Assembly: GCA_903930725.1 (NCBI GenBank)
Contig: CAIYZW010000582.1
Location: forward strand, 1-8,324
Direction of reading: 5' to 3'
Length of the DNA stretch: 8,324 nt
Origin: an uncultured Bacteroidota bacterium
GTDB lineage: Bacteria; Bacteroidota; Bacteroidia; Bacteroidales; 4484-276
The notes below the pieces were generated by a model. The model saw only the letters and a program-made list of their open reading frames with translations, ran no database searches and was not told the DNA's origin. Numbering within the stretch: the stretch's first letter is position 1; each line of letters begins with the position of its first letter. The position numbers and the translations under genes are program-made. Below are positions 1-6,365 of this stretch, piece by piece.

Positions 1-1187
1 AATTCAGCGAAAATACTATTTCAAATTTTTATTTTCCATTCAGCATTGCACCCAACTTCCACATCAACAACAAGATGTACATGGTGCCGATGGTCATCGA
101 AGAAAGTTCGGTGGTGGCTGCTGCTTCAAACAGCGCCAAATATTGGTCGCCAAAAGGAGGCTTTAAGGCCGAGGTAATTTCGACAAAAAAAATTGGCCAG
201 GTGCATTTTATCTGGAAAGGTGAGGTCGAAAAACTCCACGCGCTTTTCCCGCAATTAAAAGAAGATTTGATTGCCGGAACCGACCATATCACTGCAAACA
301 TGCGGAAACGTGGTGGCGGAATTTCAGATGTCGAGCTTGTTGAAATGAGCGATGAAATCGAAAATTATTACCAGCTTAAAGCCACTTTTGAAACCAAAAA
401 TGCGATGGGGGCAAATTTTATCAATTCTTGCCTCGAGGAGTTTGGGCTTATCCTGAAAGAACATTTTGCCGAAAACGAATTTTATACCGGCGGCGAAAAA
501 ACTTGTCATATTATCATGGCCATTTTGTCGAATTACACACCTGAGTGTCTCGTAAAAACCGAGGTTGAGTGCGACATCGAATGCCTCCGGAAAGCCGGAG
601 ACATTGATGACCCTGAATATTTTGCATGGAAATTTGAGAAAGCAGTCCGCATTGCACAGGTTGACACTTTCCGTGCAGCCACCCACAACAAAGGAATTTT
701 TAACGGTATTGATGCCGTGGCTTTGGCTACCGGTAACGATTTCAGGGCTATTGAAGCCTGTGGACATGCCTACGCTGCACGAAGCGGGAAATATCGTGGA
801 TTAACCGAGGTTAAAATCGAAAACGGCCGGTTTAATTACAGCCTCACAATCCCACTTTCGATGGGAACAGTGGGAGGTTTGACCTCGCTGCACCCGCTGG
901 CAAAGTTTTCGCTCGAATTGCTCGGAAACCCGTCAGCCGAAGAATTGATGATGCTTGCCGCCTCTGTTGGTTTGGCCAATAATTTTGGAGCAATCAAATC
1001 GCTTACTACCAAAGGAATTCAGGTTGGGCACATGAAAATGCATCTTTTAAATATTCTAAACTCGTTGAATACTACAGAGGACGAAAAAGCCCTGGCTACC
1101 GAACATTTTTCGATACACAAAGTTTCTTATCATTCTGTAACCAGGTTTGTTTCCGACCTCCGGAACGAAAAAATCGCAACAGTTTAA
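1..1187 (+). CDS. mvaA: Hydroxymethylglutaryl-CoA reductase, class II (5'-truncated by the window edge)
   Basis: This enzyme reduces HMG-CoA to mevalonate, the committed step of the mevalonate pathway, in the cytoplasm. The reading frame is open from base 3. The 24 codons before the ATG at 75 read as a typical class II segment (SNFYFPFSIAPNF, then HINNK), so that ATG is an internal Met and not the start. By comparison with the Pseudomonas mevalonii enzyme (428 aa), about 45-50 N-terminal residues lie outside the window; 394 are visible. Catalytic residues are all present: Glu of IEESS (codon 102-104), Lys of THNKGIFNGID (690-692), Asp of TGND (738-740) and His of GIQVGHM (1029-1031). The C-terminal flap region follows the His. 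The usual DAMGAN nucleotide motif reads NAMGAN. The gene is followed after 3 nt by a GHMP kinase in the same frame, so it heads, or continues, a mevalonate operon. Identity is near certain; cofactor preference cannot be read from the sequence. Confidence 0.96.
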   Translation, partial: FSENTISNFYFPFSIAPNFHINNKMYMVPMVIEESSVVAAASNSAKYWSPKGGFKAEVISTKKIGQVHFIWKGEVEKLHALFPQLKEDLIAGTDHITANMRKRGGGISDVELVEMSDEIENYYQLKATFETKNAMGANFINSCLEEFGLILKEHFAENEFYTGGEKTCHIIMAILSNYTPECLVKTEVECDIECLRKAGDIDDPEYFAWKFEKAVRIAQVDTFRAATHNKGIFNGIDAVALATGNDFRAIEACGHAYAARSGKYRGLTEVKIENGRFNYSLTIPLSMGTVGGLTSLHPLAKFSLELLGNPSAEELMMLAASVGLANNFGAIKSLTTKGIQVGHMKMHLLNILNSLNTTEDEKALATEHFSIHKVSYHSVTRFVSDLRNEKIATV

Positions 1188-1190
1188 AAA

Positions 1191-2144
1191 TTGAACCTTC
1201 AAAGATATTATTCAAACGGTAAGTTTTTAATCTCGGGCGAATACCTTGTTTTAAAAGGTGCCCTGGCTTTTGCAATTCCTCTAAAATTTGGCCAGTCGCT
1301 TCAGGTTATGAATCTTGACAGCGATAAACCCTCAATAAACTGGACAAGCTTTATTAATCAGGACCTGTGGTTTGAAGCCCGTTTTTCGTCTGATAATCTC
1401 GAGATTATTGATACCAACAACACAGAAAAAGCCCTGATTCTTCAAAAACTTTTACTGGCTGCGAATGCCTTAAACCCCGAAATCCTCAAAAATCGAAATG
1501 AAGAAAAGGTAATTACCCGCATCAATTTTGATGTTGCCTGGGGTTTGGGGAGCAGTTCATCACTGCTGTCGAATATTGCCTGGTGGTTTAATGTTGACCC
1601 CATGACTTTGCACTGGAAAACCTCCAAAGGCTCTGGTTTTGATGTGGCCTGTGCCCGCGCTGGCGGCCCAATTCTTTACCAGCTTTTTGGCGATGATGCC
1701 AGGATTAGGCCTGTAACTTTTGAGCCGGCATTCCGCGACCAGATTTATTTTGTTTATCTCGGCAAAAAGCAGCAATCCGACAAAAGCATCAAGTGTTACA
1801 ATGGCCTGCTCAAATCGAGGGAAACCGAAATTGAACAAATTTCGCACCTTACCGAAAGGATAGTTTTTGCAAAAACGCTTTCCGATTTCGAATATGCCAT
1901 TACCGAACATGAGAAAATCATGTCGGGTGTTCTGCATAAAAAATCCATTGGCGAAATAAGATTTCCCGGTTTTGATGGTTCGGTAAAATCGCTCGGCGCC
2001 TGGGGCGGCGATTTTGTGATGATGACCTGGAAGGGCGAAAGAGCCGACCTCGAAAAGTATTTGAACCAAAAAGGGTATTTCACCATTTTTTCGTTCGACG
2101 AAATTGTTTACAAGCAAAAAGAGGTGCAGTTTACCGTAAATTAA
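1191..2144 (+). CDS. GYDIA-family GHMP kinase, probable phosphomevalonate kinase
   Basis: This is a 317-residue cytoplasmic GHMP-fold kinase of the type found beside HMG-CoA reductase in Bacteroidota. Visible motifs are GKFLISGEYLVL (residues 10-21, substrate/ATP-binding start), the ATP-binding loop GLGSSSS (118-124), GSGFDVA (147-153), which is the family's signature GYDIA read here as GFDVA, and GAWGGDF (269-275) in place of the usual C-terminal GxGGG(G)F motif. The start is a TTG at 1191. A stop lies two codons upstream in frame, and the first in-frame ATG (about 1309) would delete the GKFLISGEY motif, so TTG is the only sensible choice. It sits between HMG-CoA reductase and diphosphomevalonate decarboxylase, with mevalonate kinase further down. 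Phosphomevalonate kinase is the one step with no other candidate, so that role is inferred from context; the exact substrate is not proven by the sequence. Confidence 0.88.
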   Translation: MNLQRYYSNGKFLISGEYLVLKGALAFAIPLKFGQSLQVMNLDSDKPSINWTSFINQDLWFEARFSSDNLEIIDTNNTEKALILQKLLLAANALNPEILKNRNEEKVITRINFDVAWGLGSSSSLLSNIAWWFNVDPMTLHWKTSKGSGFDVACARAGGPILYQLFGDDARIRPVTFEPAFRDQIYFVYLGKKQQSDKSIKCYNGLLKSRETEIEQISHLTERIVFAKTLSDFEYAITEHEKIMSGVLHKKSIGEIRFPGFDGSVKSLGAWGGDFVMMTWKGERADLEKYLNQKGYFTIFSFDEIVYKQKEVQFTVN

Positions 2145-2152
2145 GTAAAAAT

Positions 2153-3238
2153 ATGTCGAAAAGCGAAATCCCAAAAAACCATCAATACACCGAAAATGCC
2201 AGAGGAACAGTTTCCTGGCGTAGTCCAAGTAATATTGCGCTGATTAAATACTGGGGTAAAAAAGGTTTTCAAATTCCCTCCAATCCTTCGCTTAGCATGA
2301 CGTTATCGGATTCGTTTACCGAAACACTTGTAAAATATAGCCTTACCCAAAATCCGGGCACAATCTCGTTCGATTTTTATTTTGAAGGAGCCAGGAAGCC
2401 ACAATTCGGGCAAAAAATTGCGACCTTTCTCGAAACTGTTTCCGATATTTTTCCATTTCTAAAAAACTTCCATCTAGAAATCCACAGCCGGAACACTTTT
2501 CCGCACTCCGCTGGCATTGCTTCATCGGCATCAGCCATGAGTGCGCTTGCATTGTGCCTCCGCTCGATTGAGCAACAAATTACCGGTATCGAAAACGAAA
2601 ATGACGAATTTCTGAAAAAAGCTTCCAATATTGCCAGAATTGGCTCGGGAAGTGCTTCGCGCAGCATTTACGGCGGATATGCAACCTGGGGAAAAATCGC
2701 ATCATGGGAAGAAACCTCCGATCTTTTTGCTTCAACTTTAAAAACCAATATTCATCCTGTTTTTCGGGATTTACGCGATACAATTCTCATCATCAGTAAA
2801 AACGAAAAATTAGTTTCGAGCCGCGCCGGACATGGATTGATGGTTAATCATCCATTTGCCGAAGCACGAATTATTCAGGCCAATCACAACCTCCATGAGC
2901 TTTTAGAATATCTGGATAGTGGCGACTTTGCCGGTTTTATAAAAGTTGTCGAAAATGAGGCGCTCACGCTTCATGCGTTGATGATGGCTTCAAACCCGGG
3001 TTTCGTGCTAATTCAGCCAGGCACTTTACAAGTTATCGAAAAAATCCGGGACTTTCGCAAACAAACCGGAGCAAACGTTGTTTTTACCCTCGATGCCGGT
3101 CCGAATGTTCATCTTTTATACCCAAAACATCAAACAAAACTGGTGAAGGATTTTATAAATGATGAGCTGATTGGCTTTTGTGATGAAAATAAATTTATTG
3201 ATGATAAGCTGGGCTTTGGCCCGCAAAAACTGAAATGA
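2153..3238 (+). CDS. mvaD: Diphosphomevalonate decarboxylase
   Basis: This enzyme uses ATP to decarboxylate mevalonate 5-diphosphate to isopentenyl diphosphate, the last step of the pathway, in the cytoplasm. The 361-residue protein shows the family blocks in order: SPSNIALIKYWGK (24-36, with Lys32 matching yeast Lys18), SLSMTL (46-51), the ATP loop PHSAGIASSAS (117-127), RIGSGSASRSIYGGY (162-176, with Arg170 matching yeast Arg158), and TLDAGPN (312-318, with Asp314 as the catalytic Asp). All key residues are intact. The ATG at 2153 lies 8 nt after the upstream stop in an A-rich context without a Shine-Dalgarno sequence, as expected in this phylum. About 20 extra residues precede the conserved core. 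Its stop overlaps the start of mevalonate kinase by 4 nt, implying coupled translation. A monophosphate-specific decarboxylase of the alternative pathway cannot be strictly excluded, but a second kinase is encoded alongside, favouring the classical route. Confidence 0.95.
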   Translation: MSKSEIPKNHQYTENARGTVSWRSPSNIALIKYWGKKGFQIPSNPSLSMTLSDSFTETLVKYSLTQNPGTISFDFYFEGARKPQFGQKIATFLETVSDIFPFLKNFHLEIHSRNTFPHSAGIASSASAMSALALCLRSIEQQITGIENENDEFLKKASNIARIGSGSASRSIYGGYATWGKIASWEETSDLFASTLKTNIHPVFRDLRDTILIISKNEKLVSSRAGHGLMVNHPFAEARIIQANHNLHELLEYLDSGDFAGFIKVVENEALTLHALMMASNPGFVLIQPGTLQVIEKIRDFRKQTGANVVFTLDAGPNVHLLYPKHQTKLVKDFINDELIGFCDENKFIDDKLGFGPQKLK

Positions 3239-4197
3239 TAAAGAAAAACGAAACATTTTACGCTAAGATTTTATTGTTCGGCGAATACAGCATTATTTGC
3301 GATTCGATGGCGTTAACCGTGCCTTACACGCATTTTAAGGGCGAGTTGAGTTTTATAAACGACGACAAATACACCAATCTCGATTTTGCCGCCGAGTCGA
3401 ACAAATCTCTTCGCGAATATGCCATTTATTTGAAGGATTTGAAGGAAAAAGGCGAATTGCTTTTTGAAATGGATTTTGATGCCTTCGAAAAAGATGTTGA
3501 AGCAGGATTGTATTTTGAATCAACAATCCCGCAAGGTTACGGAATTGGAAGTTCGGGGGCTTTGTGCGCCGCCATTTATGGCAAATATTCACAAAATAAA
3601 ATTATTGGAGACGAGAATATCTCAAATCAGGACCTCCTCCAGCTAAAAAAATTGTTTGCCCAGATGGAGTCCTTTTTTCATGGTGTTAGCTCAGGCATGG
3701 ACCCACTAAACTGTTACATCAAGAATCCGTTGCTCATCAAATCAAAAACCCACATCGAGCCTGTTGGGATACCGCGTGAATTTTCAAAGAATGGCGGAAT
3801 ATTCCTGATAAACACCGGAAAACCTGGAAAAACAGGTCCTTTGGTAAATCTATTTTTTGAACAATGCAAAGAAGAACGCTTCTTTAATTTGATTAAAAAT
3901 GAGATGATTCCTTTCACCAACGGATGCATTAAGTCCATCATCAATGGCGATATAAACGAATTTTTCGGACATCTGAAATCACTTTCAAAATTCCTGCTTA
4001 CAAATCTTAAACCGATGATTCCCAATGCTTTTCACGATGTATGGAAAAAAGGCATTGATTCGGGAGATTATTACCTGAAACTCTGTGGCTCTGGCGGCGG
4101 CGGATTTTTGCTCGGTTTTACCGAAGATATCGAAAAGGCTAAGAAAATGCTGCTACTCCAAAACATCGAAATTGTGCCTGTTTCGAAATTTCAATAG
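3235..4197 (+). CDS. mvk: Mevalonate kinase (GHMP family)
   Basis: This kinase converts mevalonate to 5-phosphomevalonate with ATP in the cytoplasm. The 320-residue protein carries KILLFGEYSII (11-21), the ATP-binding loop PQGYGIGSSGAL (99-110), ESFFHGVSSGMDP (145-157) and CGSGGGGF (284-291). The E-S-x-x-H-G-x-x-S-G-x-D block is characteristic of mevalonate kinases, and Asp156 corresponds to the catalytic Asp (Asp204 of rat enzyme). Length fits bacterial and archaeal mevalonate kinases (about 300-330). The ATG at 3235 overlaps the TGA of the decarboxylase gene (ATGA), a classic coupling junction, and this is the last gene of the visible operon. A role as phosphomevalonate kinase is less likely given the HG-x-x-SG-x-D block. 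Confidence 0.9.
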   Translation: MIKKNETFYAKILLFGEYSIICDSMALTVPYTHFKGELSFINDDKYTNLDFAAESNKSLREYAIYLKDLKEKGELLFEMDFDAFEKDVEAGLYFESTIPQGYGIGSSGALCAAIYGKYSQNKIIGDENISNQDLLQLKKLFAQMESFFHGVSSGMDPLNCYIKNPLLIKSKTHIEPVGIPREFSKNGGIFLINTGKPGKTGPLVNLFFEQCKEERFFNLIKNEMIPFTNGCIKSIINGDINEFFGHLKSLSKFLLTNLKPMIPNAFHDVWKKGIDSGDYYLKLCGSGGGGFLLGFTEDIEKAKKMLLLQNIEIVPVSKFQ

Positions 4198-4203
4198 AAT
4201 TTT

Positions 4204-4211
4204 TACTTTTG
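4204..4211 (+). promoter_or_regulatory. Candidate Bacteroidota -7 box for the adenine deaminase gene
   Basis: TACTTTTG matches the phylum's TAnnTTTG -7 consensus exactly. It lies 7 bases after the mevalonate kinase stop and about 110 bases before the ade ATG. No good TTG/TTTG -33 element sits at the usual 19-23 base spacing; the best is CTG at 4178-4180. It would give a leader of roughly 100 nt. An exact 8-mer match in a T-rich stretch can arise by chance, so this is tentative. Confidence 0.35.
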
Positions 4212-4245
4212 TTTTCTTTTGAAGAGAATCTATAAAATCATGGTG

Positions 4246-4269
4246 ACTGGTTAAAAAGCCGAAACCTGT
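4246..4269 (+). other. Possible small RNA structure in the ade leader
   Basis: Arms 4246-4252 (ACTGGTT) and 4263-4269 (AACCTGT) pair with one T-T mismatch around a 10-base loop. The loop's GCC (4258-4260) could also pair with GGT at 4242-4244, which would give an H-type pseudoknot geometry. No U-run follows directly, so it is not a convincing terminator. It matches no riboswitch consensus I recognise. The rest of the 123-base gap (4198-4320) is AT-rich with no gene. Confidence 0.15.
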
Positions 4270-4320
4270 TAAAAAATAATTTATAGTCTTTTTTACTTGA
4301 TTCATCATAAAACATTTCCT

Positions 4321-5961
4321 ATGAAAAATGAAAGAAGTTTTGAAGTTTCCGGAAAAATTGTTGATTTAGTAAACGACAGGATTTTCCCGGGATTAGTTGC
4401 CGTTGAGGATGGAAAAATTACTTCCATTGTCGAAATGAAAAACGTTGACAATCAATATATTCTTCCGGGATTTATTGATGCCCACATTCACATCGAAAGC
4501 AGCATGTTGATTCCATCGGAGTTTGCAAGGCTGGCTGTTGTTCATGGAACAGTTGCCACTGTTTCCGATCCTCACGAAATAGCTAATGTGCTTGGTATTG
4601 ATGGCATCAGGTACATGATAAATAATGGCAAAAAAGTGCCTTTCCATTTTTATTTCGGGGCTTCATCCTGCGTTCCTGCCACGATTTTCGAAACTTCCGG
4701 CGCAACCCTTGGTGTTGTCGAAATGGATGAATTGTTGAAAATGCCTGAAATTAAATACATGTCCGAAATGATGAATTTTCCGGGTGTATTGTTTGAGGAT
4801 AAGGATGTGATGGAAAAAATCGCCATCGCCAAAAAATATAATAAGCCTGTTGATGGCCACGCCCCTGGCGTTAAGGGCGAAGATGCCCGAAAATATATTC
4901 AGGCAGGAATTACCACAGACCATGAGTGTTTCACAATCGAAGAAGCACTGGATAAGATAAAGTGGGGAATGAAAATCCAGATCAGAGAAGGAAGCGCAGC
5001 AAAAAATTTTGACGATTTGGTTGACCTGCTAAAAACCCATCCCGAAATGGTTTTGTTATGTTCCGACGACAAGCATCCCAACGATCTTTTGCACGGGCAT
5101 ATCAACCAACTGGTAAAACGCGCTATTGCTAAAGGTTTCGACCCGATGCTTGTTTTAAAAAGCTGCATTTTAAACCCGGTTAGTCATTACAAACTTGATG
5201 TTGGCTTGTTGCAGAATGGCGATAATGCCGACTTTATTATCGTTGATAACCTTGATAACATTAATGTTTTAAGCACCTACATAAACGGACAGAAAGTTGC
5301 CCAAAACGGCAATTGTTTAATTCCTTCGGTTATCGAGGCAGAGCCGAATAATTTCCATGCCGAAAAAATTAGCATCAATGATATTCGTGTGCCTGCAGTT
5401 TCCGGTCAAATCGAAGTTATCCGGGCTTTCGACGGACAATTGATAACTGAGAAATTTCTTGCAGAAACAAAAACCGAAAACGGAAATCTCATCAGCGATA
5501 CCGAAAATGACGTTTTAAAAATGGTGGTGATGAACCGTTATCAAAAAGCAAAGCCAGCGGTATGTTTTATCAATAATTTTGGTTTCAAAAGTGGCGCAAT
5601 TGCCTCCACGGTTGCCCACGACAGTCATAATATCATTGCTGTGGGTACGAGCGACGAAGAAATTGTGCGTGCAATAAACCTGCTTGTTGATGCAAAGGGC
5701 GGGGTTTCGCTGGTTGATGGAACTGCAGAACATATTCTGCCGTTGCCGGTTGCCGGGCTTATGTCGGCAAATGATGGGTTTGAAGTCGCCAAAACTTACG
5801 ATAAAATGGATAAACTCGCCAAAGGTTTAGGCTCAAAATTAGGAGCTCCTTATATGACACTTTCATTCATGGCTTTGCTTGTAATTCCGGCATTAAAACT
5901 GAGTGATAAAGGCCTTTTTGATGGGACAAAATTTGAATTCACGCCCTTATTTAAAAATTAA
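4321..5961 (+). CDS. ade: Adenine deaminase (amidohydrolase superfamily)
   Basis: This enzyme hydrolyses adenine to hypoxanthine and ammonia for purine salvage in the cytoplasm. Numbered from the ATG at 4321 (546 aa), the metal-site motifs are FIDAHIHIESSM (from 51; His55 and His57), SDPHEIANV (82-90), DGHAPG (178-183), TTDHE (198-202) and SDDKHPND (248-255). The C-terminal domain typical of this family is complete (NNFGFKSGAIASTVAHDSHN, then DGTAEHILPLPVAGL and GAPYMTLSF). Length agrees with the 540-590 range of known adenine deaminases, and no disruption is seen. The frame can be extended to a TTG at 4297, adding eight residues (MIHHKTFP), but the ATG is preferred because it sits right before the start of the conserved N-terminal beta domain. 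It is separated from the mevalonate operon by 123 bases with its own candidate promoter, so it is probably transcribed independently. Confidence 0.95.
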   Translation: MKNERSFEVSGKIVDLVNDRIFPGLVAVEDGKITSIVEMKNVDNQYILPGFIDAHIHIESSMLIPSEFARLAVVHGTVATVSDPHEIANVLGIDGIRYMINNGKKVPFHFYFGASSCVPATIFETSGATLGVVEMDELLKMPEIKYMSEMMNFPGVLFEDKDVMEKIAIAKKYNKPVDGHAPGVKGEDARKYIQAGITTDHECFTIEEALDKIKWGMKIQIREGSAAKNFDDLVDLLKTHPEMVLLCSDDKHPNDLLHGHINQLVKRAIAKGFDPMLVLKSCILNPVSHYKLDVGLLQNGDNADFIIVDNLDNINVLSTYINGQKVAQNGNCLIPSVIEAEPNNFHAEKISINDIRVPAVSGQIEVIRAFDGQLITEKFLAETKTENGNLISDTENDVLKMVVMNRYQKAKPAVCFINNFGFKSGAIASTVAHDSHNIIAVGTSDEEIVRAINLLVDAKGGVSLVDGTAEHILPLPVAGLMSANDGFEVAKTYDKMDKLAKGLGSKLGAPYMTLSFMALLVIPALKLSDKGLFDGTKFEFTPLFKN

Positions 5962-5980
5962 ATAAATTACATATTTATTT
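5960..5980. repeat. Perfect 8-bp inverted repeat before arsR-type gene (operator candidate)
   Basis: AAATAAAT (5960-5967) and ATTTATTT (5973-5980) are exact inverted repeats around a 5-base spacer, TACAT. The left arm begins in the last two bases of the ade stop and the right arm runs into the -33 element of the downstream promoter. Position and symmetry suit an operator bound by the ArsR-type dimer encoded next. An AT-only hairpin or chance palindrome in AT-rich DNA is the alternative; it is too weak to be a good terminator. Confidence 0.35.
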
Positions 5981-6010
5981 GTTTATTATGTTTAATTATT
6001 TCTATTTTTG
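5978..6010 (+). promoter_or_regulatory. Bacteroidota-type promoter (-33 TTTG, -7 TAnnTTTG) for the ArsR-type gene
   Basis: TTTG at 5978-5981 and TATTTTTG at 6003-6010 match both elements of the phylum's housekeeping promoter, with a 21-base spacer inside the accepted range. Transcription would begin near 6015-6017, leaving a leader of only about ten bases before the ATG at 6026. This is the best promoter in the window. Confidence 0.65.
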
Positions 6011-6025
6011 CCCAAAACTTAAGCT

Positions 6026-6322
6026 ATGGGAAAATTATTATTAGATATTGATAAATTAGAGTTAGCAGCCAGCAAATTGAGGGCTATTGCTCATCCGATG
6101 CGTATTGCAATTATTGATTTATTAAACGAAAAGCAGCTAAGTGTTACCGAGATTTACGAAAAGCTCGACATCGAGCAGGCCTCGGCATCACATCATTTAA
6201 ATATTTTAAAAAGCAAAGGTGTATTGGCTTCCAGACGCACAGGAAAGAAGATATTTTATTCGTTAAAAAGCCAGACTTTAAGCGAAATTATTGAATGTAT
6301 CAATCGCTGCAACGATAATTAA
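6026..6322 (+). CDS. ArsR-type winged-helix transcriptional regulator
   Basis: This 98-residue protein is a small dimeric DNA-binding repressor by family. LRAIAHPMRIAIIDLL (18-33) is the typical ArsR opening helix. The helix-turn-helix spans about 38-62, with recognition helix QASASHHLNIL (51-61), and the wing is about 67-80 (LASRRTGKKIFYSL). It lacks the CVC-type metal site of classical ArsR in the helix at 38-47. Its only cysteines are Cys91 and Cys95, a CxxxC pair in the C-terminal helix. The ATG at 6026 starts a few bases downstream of a strong candidate promoter, and a perfect inverted repeat overlaps that promoter, consistent with autoregulation. No obvious target gene is co-directional with it: ade lies upstream, and the next gene is convergent. 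The effector is unknown. Confidence 0.9.
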   Translation: MGKLLLDIDKLELAASKLRAIAHPMRIAIIDLLNEKQLSVTEIYEKLDIEQASASHHLNILKSKGVLASRRTGKKIFYSLKSQTLSEIIECINRCNDN

Positions 6323-6365
6323 TGCAGCGCTTGTTATTTTTTTGTGGTCAAAATCAGATGCATTA
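6320..6365. repeat. Inverted repeat spanning the convergent gap, containing both stop codons
   Basis: TAATGCA (6320-6326) and TGCATTA (6359-6365) are exact inverted repeats 32 bases apart. The first contains the TAA of the ArsR-type gene, and the second contains the TAA of the minus-strand lipoprotein gene. Between them a T-run (about 6335-6343) and a small TTTTG/CAAAA stem could serve as a weak bidirectional terminator. No GC-rich terminator stem is seen. Confidence 0.2.

Noticed and set aside
324..767. Minus-strand open frame of 147 codons inside the reductase gene
   Set aside because: Antisense shadow of a well-supported enzyme; no motif or start context of its own.
1560..2228. Long minus-strand open frame (222 codons) antisense to the GHMP kinase
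   Set aside because: It overlaps a gene with clear family motifs, its own translation shows no recognisable motif, and such antisense frames are common opposite real genes.
4228..4270. Purine riboswitch upstream of adenine deaminase
   Set aside because: The conserved loop sequences and three-way junction of the purine aptamer are not present.
4297..4320. Upstream TTG start for adenine deaminase
   Set aside because: It adds only MIHHKTFP, with no family similarity; the ATG at 4321 is better placed.
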